Shown: positions 20,303 to 31,624, numbered from the stretch's first letter. The stretch is 64,000 bases of DNA from Pseudanabaena sp. UWO311 (GCF_006937785.1 NZ_SJEE01000018.1:39643-103642), one strand, 5' to 3'. Notes: a model not told the origin generated them from the letters alone. Numbers and translations: made by a program.

Positions 20303-22339
20303 TTAGCTCGCTAGGGATGCATAGATTGCTTGATTGAAAATCACACGCCCAGGAGTGGTTTTAATGTATTGAGAAATCAAACCGCCTTCAGCATCTTCAC
20401 GAATACGACGGAACTCAAATTCCTTTACTTTCGTACCATCTTCTAGAACTGTGACCTTGGGTTCTTCATCGTCTTTTTCTTCACCTTGTCCTTCAAGAAT
20501 TCCTTCAAAACGCACCCAAACATTGGCGTGAATATCGATTTCGCCCTGTTCGTACGCCATCACAACATCATTGAAGTTGGAGAAGTAACGTCCTACACCC
20601 TTCTGTTTGTAAGGATTATCCGTTGTGAGATAGTAACAACCCAAAACCATATCTTGGCTAGGTGTAACGATCGGACGACCAGTTGCAGGTGAGAGAATGT
20701 TATTAGATGCAAGCATCAATAGACGTGCTTCCGCCTGTGCCTCAATCGACAAAGGAACGTGAACTGCCATTTGGTCACCATCGAAGTCAGCGTTAAAGGC
20801 TGGACATACAAGCGGATGCAATTGAATTGCTCGACCACTTACCAGCAAAGGTTCAAAAGCTTGAATACCTAATCTGTGCAGCGTCGGTGCGCGGTTCAAC
20901 ATGACTGGGTGTTCACGGATCACATCTTCAAGGACATCCCAAACGGCTGGATCATTGCGTTGAATCAATTTCTTCGCCGCTTTAATGTTGTTGACCAGTC
21001 CTGTTTTAATCAGGCGATGAATCACGAAGGGCTGGAATAGCTCGATCGCCATTTCCTTGGGCAGACCGCATTGATGAATCTTGAGGTTAGGACCTACCAC
21101 AATAACGGAACGACCTGAATAGTCAACCCGTTTGCCGAGCAAGTTTTGACGGAAACGACCCTGCTTACCTTCGATGATGTCCGAGAGAGACTTGAGTGGG
21201 CGATTATTTGCACCAACCACCGTGCGTCCACGACGACCGTTATCGATCAACGCATCAACAGCCTCCTGCAACATCCGCTTTTCGTTACGGACGATAATTT
21301 CAGGCGCAAGAATTTCCTGTAATCTCGCTAGGCGATTATTACGGTTAATTACTCGACGATAGAGATCATTTAAGTCGCTTGTAGCAAAGCGTCCACCATC
21401 AAGTTGTACCATCGGACGCAAGTCTGGAGGAATGACTGGAATGACATCCAATACCATCCAGTCTGGTCTAGAACCAGTTGCCACAAAGTTATCAACCACG
21501 CGCAGACGCTTAATTAATTTGGCGCGTTTTTGACCTTTAGAGTTTTCGATGTCGGTGCGGAGCCGCTCTGCTTCTTTCTCAAGATTGATATTTTGTAATA
21601 ACTGCTTAATTGCTTCAGCACCAATACCTACTTCAATTCCGTCTAGTACAGGATCTTCGGCATAAATCTGATCTTCAAGATCAATCCATTGATCCTCTGA
21701 CAGTAACTGCTTATAAGAGAGATTGTAGGCAGTAGCAATCACTTCTCCCACCTCAACAATTTTTCCTTCTGTCGTAGTTGGAGTGTGCTTGGGGTGTAGT
21801 GGATAAGCCACCTCAACACCGTCTACTCCTCGCACCCGAATTTCGCGGCTATTAACGACAGTAACTTCGCCATCAACCTCGGACTGAATTCCAGGATTAA
21901 GGACAACGTAGGCATTGAAGTAAACAATTTGCTCAACATCACGTAGAGGGATATCCAGCAAAGTAGCCATATAACTAGGGATACCCTTGAGATACCACAC
22001 ATGGGTAACTGAGGCAGCTAGCTTAATAAAGCCCATGCGATGACGACGTACCCGTGATTCTGTCACTTCTACACCGCAGCGTTCGCAGACAATACCGCGA
22101 TGGCGCACGCGTTTATACTTACCGCAATGACATTCCCAATCCTTTGCAGGACCAAAAATCCGTTCACAGAATAAGCCATCCATTTCTGGCTTTAATGTGC
22201 GGTAGTTAATAGTTTCAGGTTTTGTGACTTCGCCAACCAAACTGCCATTTGGTAGAACTCGTTCGCCCCATTTACGAATGCGATCAGGTGATGCCAAGCC
22301 AATCTTGACATAGTCAAATCGCTGTTCCACTTTCGCCAT
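20303..22339 (-). CDS. rpoC1: RNA polymerase subunit gamma (split N-terminal part of beta-prime)
   Basis: The 678-residue protein is the cyanobacterial gamma subunit, the N-terminal portion of bacterial beta-prime. It has the zinc-ribbon cysteines [20 protein letters not shown] (about residues 71-90), the rudder/lid region, [15 protein letters not shown], and the catalytic magnesium motif [12 protein letters not shown]. It is somewhat longer than the usual 620-630 residues because of the C-terminal part (for example [17 protein letters not shown]). It lies between rpoB and rpoC2 in the conserved order. Confidence 0.98.
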   Translation of the reverse strand: MAKVEQRFDYVKIGLASPDRIRKWGERVLPNGSLVGEVTKPETINYRTLKPEMDGLFCERIFGPAKDWECHCGKYKRVRHRGIVCERCGVEVTESRVRRHRMGFIKLAASVTHVWYLKGIPSYMATLLDIPLRDVEQIVYFNAYVVLNPGIQSEVDGEVTVVNSREIRVRGVDGVEVAYPLHPKHTPTTTEGKIVEVGEVIATAYNLSYKQLLSEDQWIDLEDQIYAEDPVLDGIEVGIGAEAIKQLLQNINLEKEAERLRTDIENSKGQKRAKLIKRLRVVDNFVATGSRPDWMVLDVIPVIPPDLRPMVQLDGGRFATSDLNDLYRRVINRNNRLARLQEILAPEIIVRNEKRMLQEAVDALIDNGRRGRTVVGANNRPLKSLSDIIEGKQGRFRQNLLGKRVDYSGRSVIVVGPNLKIHQCGLPKEMAIELFQPFVIHRLIKTGLVNNIKAAKKLIQRNDPAVWDVLEDVIREHPVMLNRAPTLHRLGIQAFEPLLVSGRAIQLHPLVCPAFNADFDGDQMAVHVPLSIEAQAEARLLMLASNNILSPATGRPIVTPSQDMVLGCYYLTTDNPYKQKGVGRYFSNFNDVVMAYEQGEIDIHANVWVRFEGILEGQGEEKDDEEPKVTVLEDGTKVKEFEFRRIREDAEGGLISQYIKTTPGRVIFNQAIYASLAS

Positions 22340-22400
22340 ACGTTACAACGTCCTTAGTAAATTGACTATTTATAAATTCTTCAACTGATTATCAATAAAT

Positions 22401-22447
22401 TCGTAATTCGTAATTCGTAATTATCAATTACGAATTACGAATTACGA
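22401..22447. repeat. Palindrome of TAATTCG units between rpoB and rpoC1
   Basis: Two perfect 22-bp arms made of tandem 7-mers (TCGTAAT) enclose ATC. It fills the gap between rpoB and rpoC1, inside the operon. It has the look of a heptameric repeat palindrome and is not terminator-like. Confidence 0.8.
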
Positions 22448-22461
22448 GTTATCTGATTTAG

Positions 22462-25400
22462 CTAGTCATCATCTTCATCAAAGTTGATATCGCCTCGATA
22501 GACTGACTCATAAGTAGGACGATTTGGTGTACGGCGTGAGCCAGTGTCTACCATCAAATCCACTTCAGTATCTTGGTTACTGCCGTCCTCGGACAGCTTG
22601 TGGACTGAGACATCCAAACATAGAGACTGAAGCTCTCGCACTAATACCTTGAATGATTCTGGCGTACCAGGTCGAGGAATTGCGTGACCTTTAACGATCG
22701 CATTGAGTGCTTCGTTACGTCCCGTCATATCGTCAGACTTGACCGTGAGCAGTTCTTGGAGAATATAGGCTGCACCAAAGGCTTCCAACGCCCATACTTC
22801 CATTTCTCCAAAACGCTGACCACCCTGTTGAGCTTTACCGCCGAGGGGCTGCTGTGTAACCAGAGAGTAAGGACCAGTCGAACGTGCGTGAATCTTGTCA
22901 TCAACAAGGTGAACTAGTTTCAGCATGTAAGCCTTACCAACAGTCACAGGCTGATCAAATGGCTCACCAGTACGTCCGTCATAAACGACCAATTTCCCTG
23001 GAAATTCATCATTAAAGATCCAGTCTTTGCCAGTGTGCTTGCGGGCATGTTCTAGCTGACCATTCACCAGCTCTCTTGAAGCTTCTTCGCCGTACATTTC
23101 ATCAAATGGCACGATTTTGAAACGGGCATTCAAGTTTTCCGCAGCCCAACCGAGCAAGCATTCAAACACCTGTCCGACGTTCATACGTGAAGGTACGCCC
23201 AGAGGGTTCAACACGATGTCGAGGGGAGTGCCATCGGGCAAGAAAGGCATATCTTCCTTCGGCAAAATGCGCGAAATAATGCCCTTGTTACCGTGACGAC
23301 CTGCCATCTTGTCACCAACTTGAATCTTGCGTTTTTGAGCGACATAGACGCGGACGACCATGTTTGCCCCTGGGGGTAACTCATCGCCTTGTTCGCGAGT
23401 AAATACGCGCACATCTACAACACGACCCTTCTCACCGTTAGGTACGCGCAAAGAGTTATCTCTAACATCACGAGCTTTTTCGCCAAAGATCGCTCTGAGA
23501 AGTTTTTCTTCAGGTGGCTGATCGGATTCACCCTTAGGTGTGACCTTACCGACAAGGATTTCTCCAGAACTTACCCAAGCACCGATGCGGATAATGCCCT
23601 GCTCATCAAGGTTGCGAAGCGAATCTTCACCGACGTTAGGAATTTCGCGAGTAATTTCTTCGGGGCCAAGCTTGGTTTGTCTTGCTTCAATTTCATATTT
23701 TTCAACGTGAATCGAAGTGTAAACGTCATCAATTACCAAACGCTCATTGATTAGAATTGCGTCTTCGTAGTTGTAGCCTTCCCAAGGCATATAAGCAACG
23801 AGAATGTTCTGTCCAAGAGCGATTTCGCCGCCTTCGGTTGCTGAACCATCGGCAAGAACTTGTCCTGAAACCACAGTATCGCCAACCCAGACCAGAGGAC
23901 GCTGATTTAAGCAGGTGTCTTGGTTCGATCGCTGATACTTTTGCAGACGGTAGCTGCTTTCTAGTCCAGTATCATCAGCCTTGACGCGAATCTCATCGGC
24001 AGATACATAGGAGACTTCACCTGTGACTCGCGAGACAATCACCATCCCTGAGTCACGAGCGGCTTGAGCTTCTAGCCCAGTACCAACAAGAGGACGCTCA
24101 GGACGCAATAGTGGGACGGCTTGACGCTGCATGTTCGAGCCCATCAGGGCTCGGTTAGCGTCATCATGCTCAAGGAATGGAATCAGCGATGTTGCCACCG
24201 AGATAATCTGTACGGGCGAGACCGCGACATAATCGATTTCTTCGGGACTTGCCGTACCCCATTCTTGGCGATAGCGAATTGGCACGATTTCAAGGAAGAT
24301 ATAGCCTTCGTCGTTGGTAGCTACGTCACCAGGGGCGACACGGAATTCATCTTCTTCATCAGCCGTCATATAGACAGGCTCTTGATTTTTTAGAACTTTG
24401 CCGTTTTCGACCGCGTAGTAAGGAGTCTCAATGAATCCATACTGGTTAACTCGAGCGTGGGTTGCCAAAGAACCGATCAACCCTGCGTTAGGACCTTCAG
24501 GAGTTTCAATGGGGCAGATGCGACCGTAATGGCTTGGGTGAATATCCCGCACCGCAAAGCCTGCACGTTCACGAGTTAGACCACCAGGGCCAAGAGCGCT
24601 AAGACGGCGTTTGTGAGTTAACTCAGCAAGAGGATTGGTTTGGTCCATGAACTGAGACAGTTGGCTGGAACCAAAGAATTCTTTGATTGCGGCTACTAGC
24701 GGCTTGGGATTAACCAACGAGGCTGGCGTGAGAGCGTCAACATCAGACACAGTCATCCGTTCGCGAATGATCCGCTCTAGACGATTTAAGCCAACACGAA
24801 CTTGGTTTTGTAGCAATTCACCAACTGACCTAACGCGACGGTTGCCCAAGTGGTCAATGTCATCGATTTCACCGATGTCAAACTTGAGGTTGATCAGATA
24901 GTTGATTGCTGTGAGAATATCTTTCTCAGTCAATACCCGCATGGTGTCTGGGGTATTTAAGCGCAATTTTTTGTTGAGCTTGTAACGTCCAACCTTTCCG
25001 AGGTCATAACGTTTGGGGTCGAAGAATCGCGATCGCAATAGTTCACGACCACCAGACTCTGTAGGTGGTTCACCTGGGCGCAGCTTACGATAAAGTTCTT
25101 TGAGTGCTTCGTCTTCGTCAAACTGACCTTCTTTGTCAATTGTTTTCTGGAAGTACTCACGGTGAGTAAGAGCATCAAGAATTTCGGCATCACTCAAGCC
25201 AATCGCTTTGAGTAGTACCTGCGCAGAAAGTTTACGAGTTTTGTCAATACGAACCCATACAAGATCATTCTTGTCGGTTTCAAACTTCAGCCATGCTCCT
25301 CGGTTAGGAATAAGGCTGGCGTTGTAGGTGCGACGACCATTCTTGTCAATTTCTTGCTTGTAATAAACCCCAGGGCTACGCACAATCTGATTGACGATGA

Positions 25401-25764
25401 CTCGCTCAGCACCATTGATAATAAATGTTCCACGATCTGTCATTAGAGGCAGATCGCCGATAAAAACTTCTTGCTCCTTTATTTCTCCTGTTTCTTTGTT
25501 AATAAGCCTCGTGGGAACGTACATCTGTACGGCATAGGTGGCATCCCGACGTTTGGACTCATCAACACTGTATTTGGGTCGCTTGAGTTTATAATCTTTG
25601 GCAATGAAATGGAGTTCCATTTTGCCCGTATAATCTGTAATCGGTGAGAAACTCTCAAGCTCTTCAATAAGTCCTTCTTCTAGGAACCATCGAAAACTCT
25701 CCCGCTGGATTTCTACAAGATCTGGTAGAACGAAGGCAGGAGTAACAAGAGTAGGCTTATTCAT
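22462..25764 (-). CDS. rpoB: RNA polymerase subunit beta
   Basis: The 1100-residue beta subunit of core RNA polymerase. Visible landmarks are the fork and rifampicin region [17 protein letters not shown] and [33 protein letters not shown], the KCxx-less [16 protein letters not shown] active-site lysine region, [17 protein letters not shown], and an acidic end (INFDEDDD). The sequence of the rifampicin pocket looks wild type by eye. The start gives [24 protein letters not shown], typical of cyanobacteria. It is the first gene of the operon; gcvT lies further upstream on this strand, separated by a palindrome. Confidence 0.98.
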   Translation of the reverse strand: MNKPTLVTPAFVLPDLVEIQRESFRWFLEEGLIEELESFSPITDYTGKMELHFIAKDYKLKRPKYSVDESKRRDATYAVQMYVPTRLINKETGEIKEQEVFIGDLPLMTDRGTFIINGAERVIVNQIVRSPGVYYKQEIDKNGRRTYNASLIPNRGAWLKFETDKNDLVWVRIDKTRKLSAQVLLKAIGLSDAEILDALTHREYFQKTIDKEGQFDEDEALKELYRKLRPGEPPTESGGRELLRSRFFDPKRYDLGKVGRYKLNKKLRLNTPDTMRVLTEKDILTAINYLINLKFDIGEIDDIDHLGNRRVRSVGELLQNQVRVGLNRLERIIRERMTVSDVDALTPASLVNPKPLVAAIKEFFGSSQLSQFMDQTNPLAELTHKRRLSALGPGGLTRERAGFAVRDIHPSHYGRICPIETPEGPNAGLIGSLATHARVNQYGFIETPYYAVENGKVLKNQEPVYMTADEEDEFRVAPGDVATNDEGYIFLEIVPIRYRQEWGTASPEEIDYVAVSPVQIISVATSLIPFLEHDDANRALMGSNMQRQAVPLLRPERPLVGTGLEAQAARDSGMVIVSRVTGEVSYVSADEIRVKADDTGLESSYRLQKYQRSNQDTCLNQRPLVWVGDTVVSGQVLADGSATEGGEIALGQNILVAYMPWEGYNYEDAILINERLVIDDVYTSIHVEKYEIEARQTKLGPEEITREIPNVGEDSLRNLDEQGIIRIGAWVSSGEILVGKVTPKGESDQPPEEKLLRAIFGEKARDVRDNSLRVPNGEKGRVVDVRVFTREQGDELPPGANMVVRVYVAQKRKIQVGDKMAGRHGNKGIISRILPKEDMPFLPDGTPLDIVLNPLGVPSRMNVGQVFECLLGWAAENLNARFKIVPFDEMYGEEASRELVNGQLEHARKHTGKDWIFNDEFPGKLVVYDGRTGEPFDQPVTVGKAYMLKLVHLVDDKIHARSTGPYSLVTQQPLGGKAQQGGQRFGEMEVWALEAFGAAYILQELLTVKSDDMTGRNEALNAIVKGHAIPRPGTPESFKVLVRELQSLCLDVSVHKLSEDGSNQDTEVDLMVDTGSRRTPNRPTYESVYRGDINFDEDDD

Positions 25765-25881
25765 GCACTAAGTGACTGCAGTTTTAGTGGGCGGAGTATA
25801 TGTCTAGGTTTAACTCAAGACATAAGCACATTATCCTAACGCAGCTACGATCTAATTGTCAAGCTCTTTTTCCCGACAACC

Positions 25882-25923
25882 CAATTTCAAGATTTATCAC
25901 GCCAGCGATAAATCTTGAAATTG
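25882..25923. terminator. Palindrome between gcvT and rpoB
   Basis: Perfect 17-bp arms (CAATTTCAAGATTTATC and complement) enclose ACGCCAGC, 9 bases after the gcvT stop codon on the minus strand. It probably ends gcvT transcription before the rpo operon. Confidence 0.7.
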
Positions 25924-25932
25924 ACAGAAAAA

Positions 25933-27021
25933 TCACAAAAAGTTGCGTTTAACGACTTTAGCAGGAAATTCTTTGTCGCGGATTTGGACTTGGAGAATTT
26001 GCTCCATTTTTGCTAGTTCAGGTGGGACATAGCCAAAGGCGATCGCCTTGCCCAAAGTTGGGGACATTGTGCCACTGGTGACAAGCCCGACAGTTTCGCC
26101 TTCATAACGAATTGGGTAATCATGGCGGGCAATATTGCGTCCTTCTAATTCTAAGCCGATTAATTTGCGGGTGACTCCATTTTTTTTCTGCTCTTCTAAA
26201 ACCTCACGCCCAATAAAATCACCTTTCTCTTTGAGATGCACGATCCACTGAAGATCGGCTTCCAGAGGTGTGATCGTGTCATTCATATCCTGTCCATAGA
26301 GATGCATTCCTGCTTCCAGACGCAAGGTGTCACGGCAACCTAAGCCACAAGGTACAACACCAAGATCGAGTAATTTTTGCCAAAGCGCTTTACCCGTTTC
26401 GATATCAGTCATGATTTCGCAGCCATCTTCCCCTGTATAGCCCGTCCGCGCAATAAAACTGGGTGTTCCCAAAATATCGGTGTGAGTATGCCCAAATCGC
26501 AAACGCGGTAATTTCAATAAATCCGCTGTCACGAGATCTTGAATAGTGGTGATCGCAGTTTTACCTTGTACAGCAATCAAGATTTGCGATGCTGAGTTAT
26601 CAATCAAGCGATCGCCTAAATGTTCTTGTAACCATGCTTTGTCTTTATCGGTAGTCGAGGCATTGACGATTACTGACCAATTTTCGAGATCGCCATCGAA
26701 CTCATGACGATAAAAAATCACATCGTCAATAATTCCTGCTTGCTCGTTGAGTAAAACTGTATATAGCGCTTGCCCCACCTTTAATCGCCCTAAGTTCGAT
26801 GGCACAAGTTTGTTCAAAGCTTCGAGAACGCCTTCACCTGCGATCGCAAATTTGCCCATATGCGACACATCAAACATCCCTACCTGCGATCGCACTGCCT
26901 TATGTTCAGCGACCAGCCCTTTATATTGCACGGGCATCTCCCAACCGCCAAATTCCACTAGCCGCGCACCAGCAGCAACATGGAGGTCATAAAGAGGAGT
27001 GCGTTTGAGAGTGGTCGTCAT
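25933..27021 (-). CDS. gcvT: Aminomethyltransferase (T protein of the glycine cleavage system)
   Basis: GcvT takes the aminomethyl group from the lipoyl H protein and makes 5,10-methylenetetrahydrofolate and ammonia, important in photorespiratory glycine breakdown. The fold is clear: TPLYDLHVAAGARLVEFGGWEMPVQY at the N-terminus, HMGKFAIAGEG, the folate-site TGYTGEDGCEI, and LGCRDTLRLEAGMHLYGQDM. The frame is open up to 27060, but the ATG at 27021 (MTTTLKRTPL) matches the family start best; that gives 362 residues. No glycine riboswitch was recognised upstream, and gcvH/gcvP are not in the window. Confidence 0.95.
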   Translation of the reverse strand: MTTTLKRTPLYDLHVAAGARLVEFGGWEMPVQYKGLVAEHKAVRSQVGMFDVSHMGKFAIAGEGVLEALNKLVPSNLGRLKVGQALYTVLLNEQAGIIDDVIFYRHEFDGDLENWSVIVNASTTDKDKAWLQEHLGDRLIDNSASQILIAVQGKTAITTIQDLVTADLLKLPRLRFGHTHTDILGTPSFIARTGYTGEDGCEIMTDIETGKALWQKLLDLGVVPCGLGCRDTLRLEAGMHLYGQDMNDTITPLEADLQWIVHLKEKGDFIGREVLEEQKKNGVTRKLIGLELEGRNIARHDYPIRYEGETVGLVTSGTMSPTLGKAIAFGYVPPELAKMEQILQVQIRDKEFPAKVVKRNFL

Positions 27022-27430
27022 GATTGTCATTAAAAAATTATTACTACTACAATTATGCAATCTTAGTTGTATTGTCCAGATGACAAAAAAGTGAGGATTT
27101 TGGTTAGGCTCATGAGACTTTAGTCGAGGAAATATTAGACTTGTTTCTTATGGCATACCTCAAAGGAAAGTTGCGATCGATAAAAGCAAACATCAAATTG
27201 CATAAAAAAGTTGACCTGTCCTAAAATTAGAGGCACATTAGGCGCTTTTGTCCATGCAAATACTAACCTTGCTGGTTCAAAATCAGAGACTTTCGCATTC
27301 AAAACAATTACACGCGCTTCAAATTGAGCAAGATTGCCTGTCAGTTGTAATGGTGTTGTTTGTTCTTCCCAAAAGTACTTTATTCGGCTGCTATCAATTT
27401 CTTAACTTTACGATCACTATTACTTTGAAT

Positions 27431-27544
27431 CGTGATTTCTAGGCGATCGCACCAACAATCTATCTTTTAAAGGCGATCGCTATTTCTGTGAGCCGTGATT
27501 TCTATGCGATCGTATTAACAAATTATCTTCTAAAGGCGATCGCT
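27431..27544. repeat. Two 51-bp direct repeats rich in HIP1-like sites
   Basis: The segments 27431-27481 and 27494-27544 match closely (CGTGATTTCTAGGCGATCGC ... TTAAAGGCGATCGCT). They repeat with a period of 63 bases and carry HIP1 octamers. The rest of the gap 27061-27430 shows no gene I can support; a 64-residue frame at 27248 has no recognisable features. Confidence 0.8.
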
Positions 27545-27904
27545 CTACCATTCTCTCCACTCCTCAGTGACATCGCCATCCTGCTTCAAGCCTGACCGCT
27601 TCGCTGCAAACAAAATATACTCGCACAAGTCCTCACGCTGATCTGTCTCGATAAGGCAGCCATCCACACTACTGTTTAGGGCGTTCAAATCTAACACTGC
27701 TTGCTTCACACAATCAAGTATCGCTATCTCTGCCACGGACATGCCAAGTTTACCCAAACGCATCATGAATTGCTGCAAAATCTTGTCGCACTTCTTGATT
27801 TCTTCCTCGGTGTAGCTTTCATCCCCATCGGCGATATAACCTCTCATGCCTTCGATGAGTCTCGCCTTGATCGCCTCCAATTTCTGAGTGTCCGATTTAT
27901 TCAT
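27545..27904 (-). CDS. Conserved hypothetical protein next to an attC-like site
   Basis: The 119-residue soluble, acidic, helical protein begins MNKSDTQKLEAIKARLIEGM and ends with TDQREDLCEYILFAAKRSGL...DVTEEWREW. I do not recognise the family. It has no signal peptide or membrane segment. Its start lies about 33 bases downstream (minus strand) of the attC-like palindrome at 27937-28021, the position of a following cassette gene in an integron array; no second attC is seen after its stop, where HIP1-rich repeats begin. Function unknown. Confidence 0.75.
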   Translation of the reverse strand: MNKSDTQKLEAIKARLIEGMRGYIADGDESYTEEEIKKCDKILQQFMMRLGKLGMSVAEIAILDCVKQAVLDLNALNSSVDGCLIETDQREDLCEYILFAAKRSGLKQDGDVTEEWREW

Positions 27905-27936
27905 CCAATTAATTTATTCATGAGGTGTGCGATGCC

Positions 27937-28021
27937 GCCTAACGGCTTAGTTGTGCCGATGTAGATAAACTTTAGTTTTATAGATTGCTTCTGAATAGTC
28001 GGCTCCAACGCAGTGTTAGGC
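27937..28021. mobile_element. attC-like integron recombination site
   Basis: The 85-base segment starts GCCTAAC and ends GTTAGGC, the R-box consensus pair (RYYYAAC and GTTRRRY). Inside are GCCGA and TCGGC as the L boxes, each separated from the R box by an 11-base spacer, and an AT-rich centre; the outer stem extends by CC/GG. This geometry matches attC sites of gene cassettes. It lies 52 bases after the DUF5615 stop codon on the minus strand, so it would be the attC of the toxin-antitoxin cassette. No integrase is in the window. Confidence 0.75.
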
Positions 28022-28073
28022 GGAATAGTACCTCACCGACCCTCGTCATAATCGCATCTGTAACACTATCACC

Positions 28074-28430
28074 TTAATTCTTAAGAACTCTCATTCTAAT
28101 TTTATCATCTTCAATAACGCTAAAATGCCCATACCAGTCATCGCGCATGGCGATCACTCTTGCAACTTTTTCAGCTACCACGGTTCCAGATGGTGCTTTA
28201 ATCCGAAATAAGATAATGCCAGTTGTAGCGGGCAATTTTGACCGAAAAGCTAATTCTCCAAAATCTTTATCAAAGGTTAAGAGAATACGTTTTTCTGCTT
28301 GGGCACGACTCAAAACTTCTGGATCAGAGATTCCAGGAGAGTCAACCCTAATCCAAGCAACGTCATGTCCATCTTTTCGCAACGCTTCAACAGCATCAAA
28401 GGGGAAATTTTCATTGGCAAGGAAATTCAT
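28074..28430 (-). CDS. DUF5615 PIN-like toxin of a type II toxin-antitoxin pair
   Basis: The 118-residue protein has the DUF5615 layout: an N-terminal acidic site MNFLANENFP, then DVAWIRVDSPGISDPEVLSRAQAEKRILLTFDKDFGEL with the conserved Asp residues (TFDKDFG), and a C-terminal SVIEDDKIRMR strand. Members are compact PIN-like domains thought to cleave RNA and are nearly always paired with DUF433 antitoxins. The DUF433 gene lies 3 bases upstream, so they are cotranscribed. An attC-like site follows, which suggests arrival as a mobile cassette. Toxic activity is inferred from the family. Confidence 0.9.
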   Translation of the reverse strand: MNFLANENFPFDAVEALRKDGHDVAWIRVDSPGISDPEVLSRAQAEKRILLTFDKDFGELAFRSKLPATTGIILFRIKAPSGTVVAEKVARVIAMRDDWYGHFSVIEDDKIRMRVLKN

Positions 28431-28433
28431 GAG

Positions 28434-28664
28434 CTAAGCTGCAATAGCATAAACTTTTTCTACTTTGAGAGAAGCACTGGCGTAATAGAGACAGGCTTGA
28501 ATATCCACAACGGTAATGCCTGAATAATTACGCAAAATCTCGTCAGTACTCCAGCCTTGAGCAAGAAGATCAATTATAAATTCAACTGCAAGTCTTGTTC
28601 CTTTAATGACAGGCTTACCAACTAGAATATTTGGGTTTAGGGTAATCCGAGATTGCCAATCCAT
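28434..28664 (-). CDS. DUF433 antitoxin
   Basis: The 76-residue protein has the DUF433 signature: RITLNPNILVGKPVIKGTRLAVEFIIDLLAQGWSTDEILRNYSGITVVDIQACLYYA, a winged-helix-like DNA-binding fold. It is the antitoxin partner of the DUF5615 gene that starts 3 bases later, and probably represses the pair's promoter. A decayed DUF433 gene from a different pair is at 50790-50987. Confidence 0.9.
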   Translation of the reverse strand: MDWQSRITLNPNILVGKPVIKGTRLAVEFIIDLLAQGWSTDEILRNYSGITVVDIQACLYYASASLKVEKVYAIAA

Positions 28665-28810
28665 AGTTAAATTAAGGGTGAAATTTACGAGCTATTGGTT
28701 GAATATAGTTATCGTTACTAGTTAGTATACCCTCTCTTCCGTATAGTTACAATCTTGCAATCAGATATTGGAATTTCAAAAACAAGAGATAAAATTTATT
28801 CCTCATAATT

Positions 28811-30325
28811 TTATACAAGCCCTAATGATGATGCAACCAAATGACCGCAAGCAAAACCCGAAAAGGCGACAGCATTTAAACCTTGCCCTGGGAAGGTGCT
28901 ATCGCCAACACAATATAAATCGGGAATAGAAGTACGATTAAAAGGCATTCCCAAAAGACCTAGAGGCTTACCCGCAGGAATTGGTCCATAGGTTCCATCC
29001 GCACGACCGAGGAAGCGGCGATGGCTGCGGGGTGTACCAACTTCTTGATAGTCGAGACAATCTTCTAGTTTCGGGAAAATTGCTAACAGGCGATCGCATA
29101 GCTTTCTCGCCGCTTCGTTTTTCTTCGCTTCATATTCCGAAGCAGATAAACCTTCCCATTCACTCATCCAGCTAGGCGTAAAGGTATGCACAATATGATA
29201 GCCTTCAGGCGCAAGGGAGCGATCGAGGAGCGTGGGAATCGACACAAAAATCGTACCTTGCTCTTTTTGCATATCGTTCCAATCTTCCAACAAAATATGA
29301 TGACAAGCTGCATCATCAGGAATTGCGGAAGCTTCGACACCGAGATGTAAACTCAGAAAGCTAGGGGATTTTTGATAACGCGATTGCCAACCTTTTTCAC
29401 CACTGGGCAGAGGTTCATCCTTGAGTAAGTTCCCAAAAGTATCCCAGCGTGTGGCATTGGAAACGACTTTCTTAGCATAGAGAACTTCCCCATTCGCCAG
29501 TTTGACACCGATCGCACCTTTACCAGATTTTGCTTTAGGAATAATCTGGGTCACTCTTGCCCCATAACGAATTTCACCACCTGCCTTGTCTAAACCTTCC
29601 GCCAGCTTTTCAGCAATCTTACCCACGCCACCAACGGGGTAGTTAATGCCCCCGTAATGGCGATCGCTAAAGACCATTCCTGCATTAATTGCTGGCGTGC
29701 GATCGGCGGGAACCACTGACCAGCAATAACATTCCATATCGATGAATTGTAGCAACTCTGGATCGCGAATATATTTCTTGGCGATATCCCCTGCATTTTG
29801 GGGCAGATAAGCCGCTAATCCTAAACAAGCCAAGGGATTCTGAAAAAACACCCGCATCAAGTAGCGCCATTCTTCGAGGGACAGCAACTCGATCGCATTT
29901 AAGCAATTAAAAATCTTCCAACATTCATCATAAAACTTGCGAATCCCCTCACGCTCATGGGGAAAGCGATCGCCTAATTCTTGTAGAAATTTTTCATAGT
30001 CGCGATGCACCTCAATTTCCAGATTATTCGGCAAATGGTAATGGATCTGCACTGGATCGGGAATCGTCTCCATCTTCATATTCACCGCCGCCAGCGCACG
30101 GGTGAGGAGATTTGTCGTACCGCGATCGCCAAAACCAAAAATCATCGACGCGCCCACATCAAAACGATAGCCATTGCGCTCAAAATAGCCCCCACTCCCC
30201 CCCGCAATCAAGTAGCTCTCAAGGACAATTACACTTGCCCCCTTCGCCGCCAATTGCGTCGCCGTGACCAATCCGCCCAGCCCTGAGCCAATTACAATTA
30301 CATCCGCATCGAGTGTTTGCGCCAT
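28811..30325 (-). CDS. crtH: Carotenoid isomerase (prolycopene isomerase type)
   Basis: CrtH converts poly-cis lycopene to the all-trans form in carotenoid synthesis. The 504-residue protein starts with a FAD-binding Rossmann motif ([29 protein letters not shown]), then [23 protein letters not shown], and ends with the phytoene-desaturase-type C-terminal motif [21 protein letters not shown]. The pattern is of the CRTISO branch rather than of CrtI desaturases, and fits a membrane-associated FADred-dependent isomerase. It is a single gene; no operon partners are apparent. Confidence 0.93.
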   Translation of the reverse strand: MAQTLDADVIVIGSGLGGLVTATQLAAKGASVIVLESYLIAGGSGGYFERNGYRFDVGASMIFGFGDRGTTNLLTRALAAVNMKMETIPDPVQIHYHLPNNLEIEVHRDYEKFLQELGDRFPHEREGIRKFYDECWKIFNCLNAIELLSLEEWRYLMRVFFQNPLACLGLAAYLPQNAGDIAKKYIRDPELLQFIDMECYCWSVVPADRTPAINAGMVFSDRHYGGINYPVGGVGKIAEKLAEGLDKAGGEIRYGARVTQIIPKAKSGKGAIGVKLANGEVLYAKKVVSNATRWDTFGNLLKDEPLPSGEKGWQSRYQKSPSFLSLHLGVEASAIPDDAACHHILLEDWNDMQKEQGTIFVSIPTLLDRSLAPEGYHIVHTFTPSWMSEWEGLSASEYEAKKNEAARKLCDRLLAIFPKLEDCLDYQEVGTPRSHRRFLGRADGTYGPIPAGKPLGLLGMPFNRTSIPDLYCVGDSTFPGQGLNAVAFSGFACGHLVASSLGLV

Positions 30326-30444
30326 TACATTTCTTAGTCAAAACCTATTCCTACTATAACGCCATCGTGACGAACCCAAGTCACCATAACTAGCCCTTTG
30401 TCTGCTAATCTGAGAATTGGTATCTACTATACAAAAATTGCATC

Positions 30445-31410
30445 ATGGCCGATCGCCAAATCCTGCTTGACTTTGAAAAGCCCATTGTTGAACTAGAAAA
30501 CCGTATCGCCCAAATCCGCGAACTCGCGAATGACAACGATGTGGATATGTTTGAGCAGATCCAACTTTTAGAGCAACGAGCCGAGCTTTTGCGGCGTGAG
30601 ATTTTTTCTGGACTAGGCGCAATGCAGCGAATGCAGATCGCAAGGCATCCCCGTCGTCCTAGCACACTTGACTATGTGCAAGCGATTACTGATGAGTGGA
30701 TGGAGCTACATGGCGATCGCAGAGGCAATGATGACCCTGCATTAGTGGGTGGTATCGCTAGAATAAATGACCGCCCTGTAGTAATTTTGGGGCATCAAAA
30801 GGGGCGCGACACCAAGGACAACATGACCCGCAACTTTGGTATGGCTTCTCCTGGGGGATATCGCAAGGCGGCGCGACTGATGGATCATGCTGATCGGTTT
30901 AAATTGCCGATTATTACTCTGATTGATACGCCTGGGGCATATCCTGGGGTGTCGGCAGAAGAGCAAGGACAAGGCGAAGCGATCGCGGCAAATTTACGGC
31001 AAATGTTTGGATTAAGCGTGCCAATTATTTGCACGGTCATTGGTGAAGGCGGATCGGGCGGAGCCTTAGGGATCGGCATTGGCGATCACATCATGATGTT
31101 TGAAAACTCGGTTTATACAGTAGCGACTCCTGAGGCTTGTGCGGCGATCCTCTGGCGCGATGCAGCAAAGGCGGGCAAAGCTGCTGAAGCTTTAAAAATC
31201 ACTGCTCCTGACTTGAAGCGTTTGGGAATCGTTGATTATGTAATTGATGAGCCTCTGGGTGGGGCACATCGTTTACCATTACAAGCTGCGGAAAATCTGA
31301 AAGCCGCGATCGTGGAGAATCTCGATCGCTTAAGTAAATTACCAGTGGAAGATTTACAAGAAATGCGTTATCAAAAATTCCGCAAGATCGGCGTTTTTCT
31401 GGAATCGTAA
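30445..31410 (+). CDS. accA: Acetyl-CoA carboxylase carboxyltransferase subunit alpha
   Basis: AccA, with AccD, transfers the carboxyl group from biotin to acetyl-CoA to make malonyl-CoA for fatty acids. The 321-residue length is normal. It has the N-terminal coiled region ([20 protein letters not shown]), [25 protein letters not shown], and the oxyanion-hole Gly motifs [16 protein letters not shown]. The start codon gives [14 protein letters not shown] as in relatives. It is divergent from crtH and convergent with the TPR-CHAT gene, with hairpins between. Confidence 0.97.
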   Translation: MADRQILLDFEKPIVELENRIAQIRELANDNDVDMFEQIQLLEQRAELLRREIFSGLGAMQRMQIARHPRRPSTLDYVQAITDEWMELHGDRRGNDDPALVGGIARINDRPVVILGHQKGRDTKDNMTRNFGMASPGGYRKAARLMDHADRFKLPIITLIDTPGAYPGVSAEEQGQGEAIAANLRQMFGLSVPIICTVIGEGGSGGALGIGIGDHIMMFENSVYTVATPEACAAILWRDAAKAGKAAEALKITAPDLKRLGIVDYVIDEPLGGAHRLPLQAAENLKAAIVENLDRLSKLPVEDLQEMRYQKFRKIGVFLES

Positions 31411-31534
31411 AGCTTGAGGCAATTGCTTAAATAATCTCGACAAAAAGCGACTGCTTGCTATTTCCCAAAATCCACTACTAGCGATCTCATTTCCCAATCT
31501 TTTAAATAATCTTTATTCCGAACTCACATATAGC

Positions 31535-31624
31535 GGTTTTCAAATGAGCCTAGACTCAATTGAAAACCAAAACCCCAAATTCAATAATGTTTTTGAGTTT
31601 TCAGTTTGCCTACGGCAAACTGAA
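31535..31624. terminator. Hairpins between accA and the TPR-CHAT gene
   Basis: Two hairpins lie in the convergent gap: GGTTTTCAAATGAG with a 14-base arm at 31555-31568 (one mismatch), and TTCAGTTTGCC-TAC-GGCAAACTGAA at 31600-31624. The second has the CTACGGC-type centre seen in other repeats of the window. Confidence 0.65.

Noticed and set aside
16237..25764. Many open frames of 60-140 residues on the strand opposite rpoB, rpoC1 and rpoC2
   Set aside because: They follow codon bias of the real genes in reverse, have no domain and overlap essential genes fully.
27022..27245. Glycine riboswitch before gcvT
   Set aside because: The conserved core sequences of the glycine aptamer were not seen on the minus strand.
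27248..27442. A 64-residue plus-strand frame in the gap upstream of gcvT
   Set aside because: No recognisable domain, hydrophobic and irregular composition, no ribosome-binding site and it runs into the HIP1 repeats; probably chance.
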